Assembly: GCF_000283655.1 (NCBI RefSeq)
Contig: NC_016587.1
Location: 496,001-560,000 of the forward strand
Length of the DNA stretch: 64,000 nt
Source of the DNA: Azospirillum lipoferum 4B
GTDB taxonomy: Bacteria > Pseudomonadota > Alphaproteobacteria > Azospirillales > Azospirillaceae
Reading direction: 5' to 3'
The notes below the pieces were generated by a model that saw nothing but the letters and a program-made list of their open reading frames with translations, searched no databases and was not told the origin of the DNA. The position numbers and the translations under genes are program-made. Of this stretch, positions 20,077 through 30,700 are shown one piece after another (position 1 is the stretch's first letter; the number at the start of each line of letters is the position of its first letter).

Positions 20077-20793
20077 TTGTCCGCCGATCCCAGTCTCCAA
20101 GGGGTGACGGCCGCCACGGTGGCCGCACCGGTCGACGACCAGCTGGTGCTGGCCCTGCCCAAGGGCCGCATCCTGAAGGAGCTGCGCCCGCTGCTGTCCC
20201 ATGCCGGCATCCATCCGGAGCCGGCCTTCGACGACGACAAGAGCCGGCTTCTGCGCTTCGCCACCAATGTGCCGAATCTCAGCATCATCCGTGTCCGCTC
20301 CTTCGATGTGGCGACCTTCGTCGCCTTCGGCGCCGCCCATCTGGGCGTGGCGGGCAACGACGTGCTGATGGAATTCGACTATCCGGAGATCTACGCGCCG
20401 CTCGACCTCGGCATCGGCGCCTGCCGCCTGTCGGTCGCCGAGCCGGTGGAGATGATGGAGGGCGACGATCCGTCGCGCTGGAGCCATGTCCGCGTCGCCA
20501 CCAAATACCCGGAGGTGACGAAGCGCCACTTCGCCGCCCGCGGCGTCCAGGCCGAATGCGTCAAGCTGAACGGCGCGATGGAGCTGGCGCCGACGCTGGG
20601 CCTGTGCCGCCGCATCGTCGATCTGGTCTCCACCGGCTCGACGCTGAAGGCCAACGGGCTGGTGGAGGTGGAGCATATCGCCGACGTCACCTCGCGCCTG
20701 ATCGTCAACCGCGCCGCCTTCAAGACGCGGACGGCCGAGATTTCTCAGTGGATCGACAAGTTCCGGGAGGCGGTGAATGCCCGTCAGGCTTGA
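20077..20793 (+). CDS. hisG: ATP phosphoribosyltransferase HisG (short form)
   Basis: HisG catalyses the first step of histidine synthesis, joining ATP and PRPP. The family start [14 protein letters not shown] and the motif [14 protein letters not shown] (here [14 protein letters not shown]) are present. At 238 residues it lacks the C-terminal histidine-binding domain of the long form. Short HisG normally needs the regulatory subunit HisZ, which is not in this window. The start is TTG 20077 with GAGGAG six bases upstream. The end overlaps hisD by 17 bp. Confidence 0.93.
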   Translation: MSADPSLQGVTAATVAAPVDDQLVLALPKGRILKELRPLLSHAGIHPEPAFDDDKSRLLRFATNVPNLSIIRVRSFDVATFVAFGAAHLGVAGNDVLMEFDYPEIYAPLDLGIGACRLSVAEPVEMMEGDDPSRWSHVRVATKYPEVTKRHFAARGVQAECVKLNGAMELAPTLGLCRRIVDLVSTGSTLKANGLVEVEHIADVTSRLIVNRAAFKTRTAEISQWIDKFREAVNARQA

Positions 20794-22081
20794 TATTCGC
20801 AACGCGGACTTCGCCGCCGGGTTCGAGGCGCTGCTGCATGCCAAGCGCGAGGCCAGCGAGGATGTCCAGACGCTGGTCGCCGGCGTGATCGAGCAGGTGC
20901 GCACGCGCGGCGACGCGGCGCTCATCGACTACACCGCCCGCTGGGACCGTCAGACCCTGACCGCCGACACCCTGCGCATCGGCCAGGACGAGATCGACGC
21001 CGCCACGGCCAAATGCTCGGCCGAAACGCTGGAGGCGCTGGACCTCGCCGCCGCGCGGATCGAGGAGTTCCACCGCCGCCAGATTCCGGAGGTCACCGAC
21101 TACCGCGACGCCGCCGGAGTGCGGCTGGGTGCGCGCTGGACACCGGTCGGCGCCGTCGGCCTTTATGTGCCGGGCGGCACCGCGTCCTATCCGTCCTCGG
21201 TGCTGATGAACGCCCTGCCCGCCAAGGTGGCCGGCGTTGAGCGTGTCGTCATGGTGGTGCCGACACCGGACGGGGCGATCAACCCGCTGGTTCTGGCCGC
21301 CGCCAAGCGCTGCGGCATCGACGAGATCTATCGCATCGGTGGGGCGCAGGCGGTTGCGGCTCTGGCCCACGGCACGGCGACGATCCGGCCGGTCGACAAG
21401 ATCGTCGGTCCCGGCAATGCCTTCGTCGCCGCGGCCAAGCGGCAAGTCTACGGGCTGGTCGGCATCGACAGCATCGCCGGCCCGTCGGAAATCCTGGTGG
21501 TGGCCGATGGCCGGAACGATCCGGCCTGGATCGCCATGGACCTGCTGTCGCAGGCCGAACACGACACCTCGGCCCAGTCGATCCTGATCACCGACGACGC
21601 CGCCTTCGCCGATGCGGTGGCGGCGGCGGTCGACAAGCATCTGGAGACGCTGCCGCGCACGGCGATCGCCGGCGAAAGCTGGCGCGAGCATGGCGCCATC
21701 GTGCTGGTCGGCGACCTGACGGCCGACGCGCCGGCCCTGGTAGACCGGCTGGCGCCGGAGCATCTGGAACTGGCGGTGGAGGATCCGGACGCGCTGGCGG
21801 CGAGGATCCGCAATGCCGGCGCCATCTTCCTCGGCCGCTACACGCCGGAGGCCATCGGCGACTATGTGGCCGGGCCGAACCATGTGCTGCCAACGGCGCG
21901 CAGCGCCCGCTTCTCCTCCGGCCTCAACGTGCTGGACTTCATGAAGCGGACGACCTTCGTCGCCTGCGACGCCGACAGCCTCAGGGCCATCGGCCCGGCG
22001 GCGGTGACGCTGGCGATGGCCGAGGGGCTGGAGGCGCATGCGCGCTCGGTCGCCCAGCGGCTGCCGGGTTACAAAGACTAA
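20777..22081 (+). CDS. hisD: Histidinol dehydrogenase HisD
   Basis: This 434-residue enzyme carries out the last two oxidations of histidine synthesis with NAD and zinc. Conserved stretches include [45 protein letters not shown] and [14 protein letters not shown], which carries the catalytic and zinc-binding histidine, and RLAPEHLEL. The length is normal. It overlaps hisG, so the two are translationally coupled, and the UPF0262 gene follows after about 35 bases, as in many alphaproteobacteria. Confidence 0.95.
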   Translation: MPVRLDIRNADFAAGFEALLHAKREASEDVQTLVAGVIEQVRTRGDAALIDYTARWDRQTLTADTLRIGQDEIDAATAKCSAETLEALDLAAARIEEFHRRQIPEVTDYRDAAGVRLGARWTPVGAVGLYVPGGTASYPSSVLMNALPAKVAGVERVVMVVPTPDGAINPLVLAAAKRCGIDEIYRIGGAQAVAALAHGTATIRPVDKIVGPGNAFVAAAKRQVYGLVGIDSIAGPSEILVVADGRNDPAWIAMDLLSQAEHDTSAQSILITDDAAFADAVAAAVDKHLETLPRTAIAGESWREHGAIVLVGDLTADAPALVDRLAPEHLELAVEDPDALAARIRNAGAIFLGRYTPEAIGDYVAGPNHVLPTARSARFSSGLNVLDFMKRTTFVACDADSLRAIGPAAVTLAMAEGLEAHARSVAQRLPGYKD

Positions 22082-22116
22082 AGGCGATAAATCCGGGATT
22101 GCGGGGGAGGCGGGGC

Positions 22117-22602
22117 GTGACGACGGCGAAAAGCAAGCGGCGCATCACCCATGTGACGCTCGACGAGCGGAGTGTCGTCCGCCACAAGCCAGAGGTGGAG
22201 CATGAGCGCGCCGTCGCCATCTTCGACCTGCTGGAGGACAACGAGTTCTGTCCCTGCGAGTTCGCGGAGGATGGGCCGTACCACCTGCACCTGTCCATCG
22301 AGGACAACCGCCTGGTCTTCGACATCCGGCGCGAGGACAACAGCGAACTCGACCGGCTGATGCTTCCGATCACCGGCTTCCGGTCGATCGTCCGCGATTA
22401 CTTCCTGATCTGCGAGAGCTATTACGCCGCCATCAAGCGGTCGACGCCCTCGCAGATCGAAGCCATCGACATGGGCCGCCGCGGCCTGCACAATGAGGGG
22501 TCCGAGATGCTGCGCGAACGGCTGTCCGGCAAGGTGGAGATGGACCTGCAGACCGCGCGCCGGCTGTTCACGCTGATCTGCGTCCTGCACATTCGCGGCT
22601 GA
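22117..22602 (+). CDS. UPF0262 family protein
   Basis: This 161-residue protein belongs to the uncharacterised UPF0262 family, recognised by RITHVTLDE near the start, [16 protein letters not shown], and [14 protein letters not shown]. The family is almost confined to alphaproteobacteria and typically follows hisD, as here. The start GTG 22117 has GGGGGAGG six bases upstream. It is cytoplasmic, and no catalytic residues are known or evident. Confidence 0.9.
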   Translation: MTTAKSKRRITHVTLDERSVVRHKPEVEHERAVAIFDLLEDNEFCPCEFAEDGPYHLHLSIEDNRLVFDIRREDNSELDRLMLPITGFRSIVRDYFLICESYYAAIKRSTPSQIEAIDMGRRGLHNEGSEMLRERLSGKVEMDLQTARRLFTLICVLHIRG

Positions 22603-22618
22603 CGGGCACGGGCGGCGC

Positions 22619-23092
22619 ATGGCCATGGCGGCGATTCCGGTCCTCACCCCCCTGCCGGTGACGAGCGTCCTGTTCGCCTGCACCTACAACATGATCCGTT
22701 CGCCGATGGCGGCGGCGATGATGCGCCATTACCACGGCACGCGCGTCTATGTGGATTCGGTCGGCGTCCGCGAGGGCGACGAGGTCGATCCCTTCGCCGT
22801 CGCGGTGATGGAGGAGATCGGCATCGACATCTCCAAGCACCGCTGCCGCACCTTCGAGGATCTGGAGGACACCAATTTCGACCTGATCGTCTCGCTGTCG
22901 CCGGAGGCCCAGCACCGCGCCATCGAGATGACGCGCACCATGGCCTGCGACGTGGAGTTCTGGAACACCTTCGACCCCACCCTGGTCGACGGCACCCGCG
23001 ACGCCATGCTGGAAGCCTACCGGCAGGTCCGCGACGGCCTGCTGGCCAAGGTGAAGCAGCGCTTCACGCTGACCCGCGGGCCGACGGTGTAA
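22619..23092 (+). CDS. Low-molecular-weight protein phosphatase / arsenate reductase-like protein
   Basis: This 157-residue protein has the LMW phosphatase P-loop near residue 21 (ACTYNMIRSPMA), with cysteine, arginine and serine in the C-x5-R-S pattern. It also has the loop IVSLSPEAQHRAIE. Family members act on phosphotyrosine or arsenate. This alphaproteobacterial subgroup travels with hisD and UPF0262, and its true substrate is not established. The usual C-terminal DPAG-type acid loop is represented by NTFDPTLVDG. It lies 16 bases after the UPF0262 gene and is probably in the same operon. Confidence 0.88.
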   Translation: MAMAAIPVLTPLPVTSVLFACTYNMIRSPMAAAMMRHYHGTRVYVDSVGVREGDEVDPFAVAVMEEIGIDISKHRCRTFEDLEDTNFDLIVSLSPEAQHRAIEMTRTMACDVEFWNTFDPTLVDGTRDAMLEAYRQVRDGLLAKVKQRFTLTRGPTV

Positions 23093-23166
23093 ATTTCCAG
23101 CGGTCATTGACGATGACCCCTGGTATCCGTGCCGACCGGCACGGCGGCGGCCCATGCCGCCGAAGC

Positions 23167-23194
23167 CTTTGATCCTGACAGGTCAGGATCAAAA
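23167..23194. terminator. Perfect inverted repeat between convergent genes, likely bidirectional terminator
   Basis: The arms TTTGATCCTGAC and GTCAGGATCAAA (12 bp each) are perfect and nearly contiguous. They sit between the ends of the phosphatase gene (plus) and the PepSY gene (minus). The flanking A/T runs are short. Confidence 0.6.
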
Positions 23195-23213
23195 GCCGCC
23201 GGTATAACGGTCG

Positions 23214-24407
23214 TCAGCCGGCTCGCACCGGCCGCGTCCGCTTCTTTTGCCGCCAGCGCACCACCCCGGTAGCCAGAAGCAGCGCGGGTAGCAGGCCTCC
23301 CGCCGCCACCAGGATGCGGCAGCACAGGCCGAAGCATTCGCCGTTGTGCAGCGGATGCTGCCAGCCGAAGAAGGCATCGCCGAAGGTCCAGCGGGTGGGG
23401 TCGCGCAGCTCCAGGATCGTGCCGTCGCCGCCATTCACCCAGACGCTGGTCTTCGGAAAGCGCCAGCCCGGCTCGCCGGCCTGGAACAGGCGGATATGAT
23501 AGGCACCGCCCGCTTGCGCCGGCACCTCGACCCAGCGCGGCTCGGCCTGCGGGAAGCGGGCGAGCGCCGCGGCCAGGGCGGCGTCCGCCCCCACCTCCCG
23601 CCCTTCCCTGCCCGAGGCGATGGCGGGCGCTGGGGTCAGCGGCGACAGCCTCTCGACCATCGGCTTCACCCAGTCCGGCTGTTCCATGACCAGCCCGGTG
23701 ACGATCAGCGGCAGCAGGACGGCGAGACCATAGACGCCTGTCAGCACATGGATGTCGAACACCTGCCGGACGAAGCCCGAGCGGATGCGGGGCAACAGGG
23801 CCCGCCCCCTTTTCCCGGCGGCCGGCCACCACAGATAGACCCCGCTGGCCAGGATCAGCAGACTGGCGATGCCGCCCGCCGTCAGCACCATCCGCCCGGT
23901 GTCGCCGGCCAGCAGCAGGTAATGCAGATCGTAGGTCCAGGTCATGGCGGTCCGCCCCCAGAAGCGGGAGGACAGCACCTCCCCGCTGTACGGGTTCACC
24001 GCCACCATCAGGGGGGCGAAGGACTTGCTCGCCGTCTCCTCCGGCTTCATGTAGCGCGCCATGATCGGATGGTCGGGGCCGTGGGGAAGCTCCAGCCGCC
24101 AGCCGCCTGTCCGCTGCGGATGAGCCTCGCGCAGTGCCTGAACCACCAGGTCGAGCGGCACCGGATCCATCCGCCCATCCATTTGCCCGGCCGGTATCAC
24201 CAGTTCCGGCGTGAGCATGCGGTCGATGTCGACATAGAAGACCAGCAGACTGCCCGTCAGCGCTGTCAGGGCCAGCAGCCCTCCCACCACGAGCCCCAGC
24301 GACAGGTGCAGGGTCAGCACGATCCGCCGGATCCGTTGTCTGGCCATGCCGGAACCTCGGCCGGCCGGCCTCGCCGGGACAGTGACGCAATCGCTGTTGG
24401 GGTGCAT
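23214..24407 (-). CDS. PepSY-associated transmembrane protein, possible siderophore/iron reductase
   Basis: This 397-residue inner-membrane protein has four main hydrophobic segments (about 30-50, 155-175, 205-225 and 355-375) and a large periplasmic part with two PepSY-like regions. The conserved pattern HLSLGLVVGGLLALTALTGS is the family's first helix. Histidines in YDLHYLLL, FDIHVLTGVYGL and QHPLHNGECFGLCC could bind haem or metal. Relatives are often encoded beside TonB receptors and take part in ferric-siderophore reduction, but no receptor is here. ATG 24407 has AGGAG eight bases upstream. It is divergent from the hybrid kinase gene, so the kinase may regulate it. Confidence 0.85.
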   Translation of the reverse strand: MHPNSDCVTVPARPAGRGSGMARQRIRRIVLTLHLSLGLVVGGLLALTALTGSLLVFYVDIDRMLTPELVIPAGQMDGRMDPVPLDLVVQALREAHPQRTGGWRLELPHGPDHPIMARYMKPEETASKSFAPLMVAVNPYSGEVLSSRFWGRTAMTWTYDLHYLLLAGDTGRMVLTAGGIASLLILASGVYLWWPAAGKRGRALLPRIRSGFVRQVFDIHVLTGVYGLAVLLPLIVTGLVMEQPDWVKPMVERLSPLTPAPAIASGREGREVGADAALAAALARFPQAEPRWVEVPAQAGGAYHIRLFQAGEPGWRFPKTSVWVNGGDGTILELRDPTRWTFGDAFFGWQHPLHNGECFGLCCRILVAAGGLLPALLLATGVVRWRQKKRTRPVRAG

Positions 24408-24502
24408 CGGGCGGGTCTCCTGACGGACGTCTGGCGCTGGTTGTGCGGCGCGGGATGATCGGTGCAGTGGGCGAACCATCCCGGAAGACCCGCCGGCCGG
24501 CC

Positions 24503-24516
24503 TTGACGGCCGTCAA
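24503..24516. promoter_or_regulatory. 14-bp perfect palindrome upstream of the PepSY gene
   Basis: TTGACGGCCGTCAA lies about 100 bases before the PepSY start, in the 299-base divergent region. It could be a repressor operator. No regulator is assigned. Confidence 0.3.
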
Positions 24517-24705
24517 ATGCCGGCACACGGCCAAACAGACACACGGCATGGTCGGTAACAATTTCGGTATTTTACAACTTTCTGCGCTGCGGCCTGTTCC
24601 CATTACCTCCCTCGCAATGCTATTGAGCTGTGTCATCGCAACGCACTGCGTGCCGGCCTAGGCTCGGGTGTGTCGACGCCCGTTCCCGCGGAGAGCCCCT
24701 GATCC

Positions 24706-27102
24706 ATGCCCGCCGGTCTGTTGTCCCGCTTCCTCCATGCCTTCAGTCCGCGCAGCCTGCGCGCACGCCTGATGGGCGTCGTGCTGGCTTCGCTGGCCTT
24801 GCCGCTGGCGGGCGCACTCTATCTGGCCGACCAGCAGCTCGACGACCGCATCGATGCGGCGCGCGAACTGGCCCTGCACCTCGCCGACGACGGGGTGGAA
24901 CGCCAGCGCGACCTGATCGGGGAGGCGCGCAACCTGCTCGGCGTGCTGTCGCTGGTTCCGGCGATCCGCAACGCCACGCCGACCGACACCGATGCCTGCG
25001 TCGCCACCCTGGCGCCGATGCCGCGCCAGCACCGCTGGACCACCGGCGTCTGGCTGACCGACGCCGACGGCAACATCATCTGCGACACCACCGGCCCCGG
25101 ATCCGGCATCTCGCTCAGGGAACGCGAGTATTTCCAGCGGGTCCTCGACACGAAGAACTGGGTGGTCAGCGAATTCATCATCGGCAAACGCTCGCTGAAG
25201 CCGCTGATCATCGTCGCCGGCCCGATCATGGAGAATGGACGGATCGTCCGCGTGATCGGCGTGGCGGTCGACCTCACCTGGCTGACCGATCTGGTGAAGG
25301 TGCTGAAGCAGCCGGACGCCCGCGTCATGGTTCTGGACCGTCACGGCGTGATCGTGGCCCGCCAGCCGGACCCGGAAGGCTGGCTGAACCGCAACGTCTT
25401 CCACATGCAGCATGTCCAGCAAATGCTGCGCGAACGCAACGGCGCCTTCGATTCCGAAAGCGCCGACGGCCGCGGCCGGCTGTGGGCCTTCCGCCATTCC
25501 GGCGAGACCGACACCGTCTTCGCCGTCGGCATGCCGACCGCCCCGATCGTCGCAGAGGCCCGGCGCGACCTGTGGCAGAGCCTGGGCCTGCTTGCCATCG
25601 CAGGGCTGGTCAGCGTCATCGCACTGTGGGTGCTGCTGCGCGCCTCCGTCCTGCGCTGGGTGTGGGAGTTGGGAAGCGCGGCCACCCGCATCGGCGACGG
25701 CGGCGGCGGCACCATGATCGAAGCCGACCGCGCCCCGCACGAATTCCGCGTCGTCTCCCACGCCTTCAACAACATGTCGCGTCGCCTGAAGCAGCGCGAA
25801 CAGGAGCTGCGCTCCGCCATGGAGGAGGCGCGGGCCGGCAGCCGCGCCAAGGAGGAATTCCTCGCCACCATGAGCCACGAGATCCGCACGCCGATGAACG
25901 GCGTGATCGGATTCGCGGAAATGCTGCTGGAAACGCCGCTGACGACCGAACAGCGGCGCTACGCCTCGCAGGTGCGCGACGCCGGCCGGTCGCTGCTGAC
26001 CGTCATCAACGACGTGCTCGACCTGTCGAAGCTGGAGGCCGGGCGGCTCGATCTGGTCAGCGTGCCGTTCCGGCTGGACGATCTGGCCGACCGTTGCGTC
26101 GCCATCGTCCGGCTTGCCGCCGAACAGAAGGGGCTGGAGATTCAGACCACGATCTCCGCCACCGCCCGCGGCTTCGTCATGGGCGATCCCGACCGGCTGC
26201 GCCAGATCCTGCTGAACCTGCTGGGCAACGCGGTGAAATTCACCGACCGCGGTTCCGTCCGGCTGACGGTGAAGGCGGTGGAGGATGACGGCGGCAGGTC
26301 GGGGGGCAGCAGGTCCGGAGGCCGTCCGGGCGGCAGCCGCATCTGCACCTTCACCGTCACCGACACCGGGATCGGCATCGCCGCCGACCGGCAGCGCGAC
26401 CTGTTCCAGCGCTTCACCCAGCTGGAGCGCGGGCGCGGCGGCACCGGGCTGGGACTCGCCATCTGCCGCCGGCTGGTGGAGCTGATGGGCGGCGAGATCG
26501 GCATGGACAGCAAGGTGGGCGCCGGCAGCACCTTCTGGTTCTCGCTGCCGCTGCTGCCCGCCGGCAGTGCCGCGGTCCAGCCCGACAGCGCCACCGTCTC
26601 CAGCATCGAGCCGGGCTGCACGGGCGTGCGCATCCTGCTGGCCGAGGATCTGGCGATGAACCGCGATCTGGCCATGACGATGCTGACCAAGGCCGGGCAT
26701 CATGTCGACGCGGTGGTGGACGGCGCCGCCGCCGTCGCAGCCGTACAGGAACAGACCTACGACATCGTGCTGATGGACGTGCAGATGCCGGTGATGGACG
26801 GGCTGGAAGCCACCCGCCGCATCCGCGCCCTGCCCGCTCCTGTCGGCAAGATCCCGATCCTGGCCCTGACCGCCGGCGTGATGCAGGTGGAGGTCGAGCG
26901 CTGCCTGCAGGCGGGCATGAACGCGCATCTGGCCAAGCCGCTGGAGAAGTCGAAGCTTCTGGCCGCCATCGGCCGCTGGGCCCGCCCCGATGACGGCCAC
27001 AATGACAAGCCCGGCGACAGGTCCGGCTTCGTCGGTTCCGATCATGGGCGGGATGGGAGCGGTCCCGATGCCCAACGCCCGCAGTTGATCGCACACAGCT
27101 GA
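24706..27102 (+). CDS. Membrane hybrid histidine kinase (Cache sensor, HAMP, kinase, receiver)
   Basis: This 798-residue sensor has a first membrane helix at about 22-42 and a periplasmic double-Cache domain at about 45-285, including [19 protein letters not shown] as in amino-acid or organic-acid sensors. A second helix (290-312) and a HAMP segment follow. The kinase has phosphoacceptor His391 in [18 protein letters not shown]-site motifs are [17 protein letters not shown] and [10 protein letters not shown]-terminal receiver has Asp691 in [12 protein letters not shown]. The ATP-site domain contains a Gly/Ser/Arg-rich insertion near residue 530 ([13 protein letters not shown]). No Hpt domain is present, so it needs an external phosphotransfer partner. 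It interrupts the conserved his-infA gene block. Confidence 0.92.
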   Translation: MPAGLLSRFLHAFSPRSLRARLMGVVLASLALPLAGALYLADQQLDDRIDAARELALHLADDGVERQRDLIGEARNLLGVLSLVPAIRNATPTDTDACVATLAPMPRQHRWTTGVWLTDADGNIICDTTGPGSGISLREREYFQRVLDTKNWVVSEFIIGKRSLKPLIIVAGPIMENGRIVRVIGVAVDLTWLTDLVKVLKQPDARVMVLDRHGVIVARQPDPEGWLNRNVFHMQHVQQMLRERNGAFDSESADGRGRLWAFRHSGETDTVFAVGMPTAPIVAEARRDLWQSLGLLAIAGLVSVIALWVLLRASVLRWVWELGSAATRIGDGGGGTMIEADRAPHEFRVVSHAFNNMSRRLKQREQELRSAMEEARAGSRAKEEFLATMSHEIRTPMNGVIGFAEMLLETPLTTEQRRYASQVRDAGRSLLTVINDVLDLSKLEAGRLDLVSVPFRLDDLADRCVAIVRLAAEQKGLEIQTTISATARGFVMGDPDRLRQILLNLLGNAVKFTDRGSVRLTVKAVEDDGGRSGGSRSGGRPGGSRICTFTVTDTGIGIAADRQRDLFQRFTQLERGRGGTGLGLAICRRLVELMGGEIGMDSKVGAGSTFWFSLPLLPAGSAAVQPDSATVSSIEPGCTGVRILLAEDLAMNRDLAMTMLTKAGHHVDAVVDGAAAVAAVQEQTYDIVLMDVQMPVMDGLEATRRIRALPAPVGKIPILALTAGVMQVEVERCLQAGMNAHLAKPLEKSKLLAAIGRWARPDDGHNDKPGDRSGFVGSDHGRDGSGPDAQRPQLIAHS

Positions 27103-27214
27103 CGAGTCGGTGTTATAGTGCCTGCACCGTCCCGGCCGCGCTCACGCTCGTGATGCACGGCCGGGCGGGCCTCGACCCCGGCAGGCCCTGCCGGCCCGCA
27201 GCGAAGTGTGTGCC

Positions 27215-28369
27215 ATGAAGGTTGCGCAGCCCCCTCTCGCCCCCGTTCCGGAGCGCAAGCCCGACGCCCTTCCGCCCTCGGCCGATGGCGCCGGTGCCGA
27301 GCGGTCCTTCCGCGACACGCTGGTCCAGACCTCGCAAGGCCGTTCGGGGAGCAATCCGGTCGGCCGGCTCGCCAACGGCCAGAAGGCGCCGCCCCTGCCA
27401 TCCGGAAAACCGGCGGCCCCGGTCCTGCTGGAGGATGGCACCCAGGTTCCCCTTCCGGCGGCGAAGCCGGTGACACCCATCCGGCTGGCCGACGGCACCG
27501 CCGTACCGGTTCCCGCCGCCAAGCCCGCCGCCCCCATCCTGCTGGCCGACACCGCCCCGGCGCCCGAGGCGGCGGCACCGCGCGCGCCACTTCCGGGACT
27601 GAAGCCGGCGCTTCCCGCCCCGGTGCCGAGCTCCGCCAAGGTTGCGGACGCCGTGGAGGCGATGACCTCCGACAACCCGACCGCCGCGCGGGTGCTGGTT
27701 GCCTCGCAGCAGGTCGCCGGTCTGTCCGGCCACAGCTTCACCGCCATCCTGGCCCAGGCCACCCAGGAAAGTGGGCTGGATGCCGGTGCCAAGAACAGCC
27801 GCAGTTCCGCCGCCGGGCCGTTCCAGTTCCTGGAATCCACCTGGCTCGACCTGTTCCGCCGCCATGGCGCCGCCTATGGGCAGGGCGACCTCGCCTCGCA
27901 TATCCAGGTCCGCAACGGCGTGTCCAGCGTCAAGGACCCGGCGATCCGCCGCCAGATCCTGGAGCTGCGCCACGATGTCGACCTGTCTGCCGGCATGGCC
28001 GCCCGCTATCTGGCCGAGGGGCGCGACGCGCTGGAGAAGCGGCTGGGCCGCCGGGCCAGCGAATCGGAGAGCCGCATGGCCTATGTCCTGGGCTCCGGCG
28101 GGGCGGCGAAGCTGATCCGTGCCGCCGAATCGACGCCCGGCGCCGTCGCCGCCGACCTGCTGCCCAGCGCCGCGAAGGCGAATCACAACCTGTTCCACGA
28201 CCGGTCCAGCGGCCGCGCCCTGAGCGCGGCGGAAACCGTGAGCCGCCTGACGCGGCGCATGGAGATCGACCAGCGCGAGATGTTCGCGGCCATCGGCCAG
28301 GCGCTGGAACGGCCGCGCCGCCTGGACGAGGGCAGCGCATCGCCGCTCAACCCCCATCGGTCGGTCTGA
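27215..28369 (+). CDS. Lytic transglycosylase-like (SLT fold) protein with repeat-rich N-terminus
   Basis: The 384-residue product has a C-terminal SLT-type domain from about residue 155: ILAQATQESGLDAGAKN with the likely catalytic Glu, then SSAAGPFQFLESTWLDLF. The first 140 residues are Pro/Ala-rich with a loose repeat (KPAAPVLLEDGTQVPLPAA, KPVTPIRLADGTAVPVPAA). No signal peptide is evident, which is odd for a wall enzyme; it may be exported by another route. ATG 27215 is used; GTG 27206 is an alternative. It belongs to the segment separating the phosphatase gene from infA. Confidence 0.8.
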   Translation: MKVAQPPLAPVPERKPDALPPSADGAGAERSFRDTLVQTSQGRSGSNPVGRLANGQKAPPLPSGKPAAPVLLEDGTQVPLPAAKPVTPIRLADGTAVPVPAAKPAAPILLADTAPAPEAAAPRAPLPGLKPALPAPVPSSAKVADAVEAMTSDNPTAARVLVASQQVAGLSGHSFTAILAQATQESGLDAGAKNSRSSAAGPFQFLESTWLDLFRRHGAAYGQGDLASHIQVRNGVSSVKDPAIRRQILELRHDVDLSAGMAARYLAEGRDALEKRLGRRASESESRMAYVLGSGGAAKLIRAAESTPGAVAADLLPSAAKANHNLFHDRSSGRALSAAETVSRLTRRMEIDQREMFAAIGQALERPRRLDEGSASPLNPHRSV

Positions 28370-28415
28370 CCGAAGGGCCAGCGGAACCGGTGCCGCAGGG
28401 CCGTCCGGCCCGCAA

Positions 28416-28432
28416 CGCGGGGCTGCCCCGCG
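28416..28432. terminator. Strong GC hairpin before infA
   Basis: CGCGGGG and CCCCGCG flank a three-base loop, 47 bases after the transglycosylase stop and about 105 bases before infA. There is no T-tract, so it is at most a weak terminator. Confidence 0.3.
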
Positions 28433-28538
28433 CGGCGGGGCTGCGGCCGAACGCATCGACGATGGGAATCCCACTTGACCCGGCGGCTTTGGAAGGTCAG
28501 TTATTGCCGCGAAACTTTTAGGACGGACATAAGGGCCT

Positions 28539-28757
28539 ATGGCAAAGGAAGATCTGATCGAGTTTTCCGGGACCGTCGTCGAATTGCTTCCGAACGCGAT
28601 GTTCCGGGTGAAGCTCGACAACGATCATGAGGTTCTCGCGCACACCTCGGGCAAGATGCGTAAGAACCGGATTCGCGTCCTGGCCGGCGACCGCGTCAAT
28701 GTTGAAATGACGCCGTACGACCTGACCAAGGGCCGCATCACCTTCCGGTTCAAGTAG
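28539..28757 (+). CDS. infA: Translation initiation factor IF-1
   Basis: This 72-residue S1-fold protein occupies the ribosomal A site during initiation. The whole sequence follows the family, from [20 protein letters not shown] through [17 protein letters not shown] to [13 protein letters not shown] 28539 leaves the exact family length. It opens the infA-maf-rng-yacG block typical of alphaproteobacteria. Confidence 0.98.
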   Translation: MAKEDLIEFSGTVVELLPNAMFRVKLDNDHEVLAHTSGKMRKNRIRVLAGDRVNVEMTPYDLTKGRITFRFK

Positions 28758-28782
28758 CATCCTTGCTGCATCGCGGTTCCCC

Positions 28783-29406
28783 GTGACGATCCCGTCCAAG
28801 GCGCCCCGGCTGGTCCTGGCTTCGGCCTCGCCCCGCCGGCTCGACCTGTTGCGCCAGATCGGCATCGTGCCCGACGCGGTCGACCCCGCCGATCTCGACG
28901 AAACGCCGCTGCGCGACGAACTCCCGCCCCAGCACGCCCTGCGTCTGGCGGCGGAGAAGGCGTCGTGCGTCGCCGCGCGCCATCCCGATTCGTGGATTCT
29001 CGCCGCCGACACCGTGGTCGCCTGCGGCCGCCGCATCCTGCCCAAGACCGAGCGGGAGGAGGAGGCGCGACGCTGCCTGTCCCTGCTGTCCGGCCGCCGG
29101 CACCGGGTGCTGGGCGGCATCGTCCTGCTGGTCCCCGACGCAAGCGGAGAGGGCCACCGCAGGATCGACCGGCTGGTCCGCACCGACGTCACCTTCAAGG
29201 TGCTCGACCGGACGGAAACCGACGCCTACATCGCGTCCGGCGAATGGAAGGGCAAGGCCGGCGGCTATGCCATCCAGGGCCGGGCAGGTGCGCTGGTGCG
29301 CTGGATCGGCGGTTCCTACAGCAATGTCGTCGGGCTGTCGCTCCACGAGGTCGCCGGCATGCTGCACGGCGCCGGCTTCCCTCCCCCCGCCCCTCCTGAA
29401 CGATGA
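28783..29406 (+). CDS. maf: Maf-like nucleoside triphosphate pyrophosphatase
   Basis: This 207-residue house-cleaning pyrophosphatase has the Maf signature LVLASASPRRLDLLRQIG, the catalytic Asp region ILAADTVVACGRR and GYAIQGRAGALV near the end. Family members hydrolyse dTTP/UTP or methylated nucleotides. The Q in YAIQG fits the dTTP/UTP subgroup, by family knowledge. The start is GTG 28783, and the stop overlaps the rng start (ATGA). Confidence 0.93.
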   Translation: MTIPSKAPRLVLASASPRRLDLLRQIGIVPDAVDPADLDETPLRDELPPQHALRLAAEKASCVAARHPDSWILAADTVVACGRRILPKTEREEEARRCLSLLSGRRHRVLGGIVLLVPDASGEGHRRIDRLVRTDVTFKVLDRTETDAYIASGEWKGKAGGYAIQGRAGALVRWIGGSYSNVVGLSLHEVAGMLHGAGFPPPAPPER

Positions 29407-30641
29407 ACAGGCTTGAGCTGCTGGTCGACCGCGACGGTCCGCTGACGCGGGCGGCGGTGCTGGCCGACGGCCGCCTGACCGACCTGCACATCGACCATGC
29501 CGACCACCCGTCGCTGCTGGGCGCCATCGTCCTCGGCCGGGTGGAGCGGATCGCCACCGGACTGAACGGCGCCTTCATCGAGTTGGGAGGCGGCCTGTCC
29601 GGCCTGCTGCCGGCCGCCGACGTGCGCCGCCCCATCCTCGACGACGACTCCTCCCCATCACGCTCCCAACCCCGTCCGGGATCGAAGCCGGCCGCCATCG
29701 GCGCGCTGCTGCGCGCCGGCCAGCCGGTGGTGCTGCAGGTGAAGGCCGACGCCGCGGGGGCCAAGGGGCCGTCGCTGACGATGGACGTCACCCTGCCCGG
29801 CCGCTTCCTGGTGCATGCGCCGCTCGGCCGCGACATCGCGGTGTCGAAGCGCCTGGGTTCCGGCCCGGAACGCGCGGCGCTCGCCCGCCGGATCGAGGGG
29901 CTGGTCACCGGCGCCGGCTGGATCGTCCGCGCCGGGGCGGCCCAGGTATCCGACGAGTTGCTGGCGGCCGAATCGGAGGCGCTGCACCTGCAGTGGCGCA
30001 CCATCCGCGACGACGCCCGCGCCGGCTCCGCACCGCGCCTGCTGCACCCGGGCCCCGACGCCCCCACCCGCGCCCTGATCGAGCAGGGAGCCGCGGCACC
30101 CGACACCATCATCGTCGACGACCCGGCCCCGGCCGGCGGCATCGCCGTCGGCGAGGGTCCACTGCTGTCGGGCCTGCGCAATTGGTGCGACCGCCACGCC
30201 CCCGACCTGCTGCCCCGCTTGACCGCCCACAGGGCTCCACAACGACTGTTCGACCTGCGCGACCTCGACAGCGCCATCGCCGACCTGCTCGACACACGGG
30301 TGCCGTTGCCGCTCGGCGGTTCGCTGGTGATCGAGCGGACGGAGGCGCTGACGGTGGTGGACGTCAATGCCGGGGAGCGCGGCAACCCGGTGGACGTCAA
30401 CATCGACGCCGCGGCGGAGATCGCCCGCCAGCTTCGCCTGCGCAATGTCGGCGGCATCGTGGTGGTGGATTTCGTCAACATGCGCGGCCGCGGCGACGCC
30501 GAGCGCGTGCTGGCCGCCTTGTCGCATGCGGTGGAAAGCGACCCGGTGCAGACCCAAGTTTATGGCATGTCGAAGCTGGGCCTGGTCGAACTGACCCGCG
30601 CCCGCCGCGGCACGCCGCTGGCAGCCCTGCTGCGGCCCTAG
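29403..30641 (+). CDS. rng: Ribonuclease E/G family endoribonuclease
   Basis: The 412-residue product is a short RNase G-type enzyme. The S1 RNA-binding region begins near [21 protein letters not shown]. The catalytic DNase-I-like part includes [16 protein letters not shown] and [20 protein letters not shown], which carry the magnesium-binding aspartates. The zinc-link CPxC motif of RNase E is not visible, and the C-terminus stops soon after the catalytic core. It is coupled to maf by an ATGA overlap. Confidence 0.92.
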   Translation: MNRLELLVDRDGPLTRAAVLADGRLTDLHIDHADHPSLLGAIVLGRVERIATGLNGAFIELGGGLSGLLPAADVRRPILDDDSSPSRSQPRPGSKPAAIGALLRAGQPVVLQVKADAAGAKGPSLTMDVTLPGRFLVHAPLGRDIAVSKRLGSGPERAALARRIEGLVTGAGWIVRAGAAQVSDELLAAESEALHLQWRTIRDDARAGSAPRLLHPGPDAPTRALIEQGAAAPDTIIVDDPAPAGGIAVGEGPLLSGLRNWCDRHAPDLLPRLTAHRAPQRLFDLRDLDSAIADLLDTRVPLPLGGSLVIERTEALTVVDVNAGERGNPVDVNIDAAAEIARQLRLRNVGGIVVVDFVNMRGRGDAERVLAALSHAVESDPVQTQVYGMSKLGLVELTRARRGTPLAALLRP

Positions 30642-30690
30642 ACGATTACAGAAGACGCTTACAGAAGACGATTGCAGAAGTCGGTTACGG
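30640..30690 (+). repeat. Four tandem 13-bp repeats between rng and yacG
   Basis: Units of the form AAGACGATTACAG repeat four times with a few changes (first unit 12 bases, last unit AAGTCGGTTACGG). They start at the rng stop codon and run up to the yacG ribosome site. Confidence 0.85.
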
Positions 30691-30700
30691 AGACCTTCCC

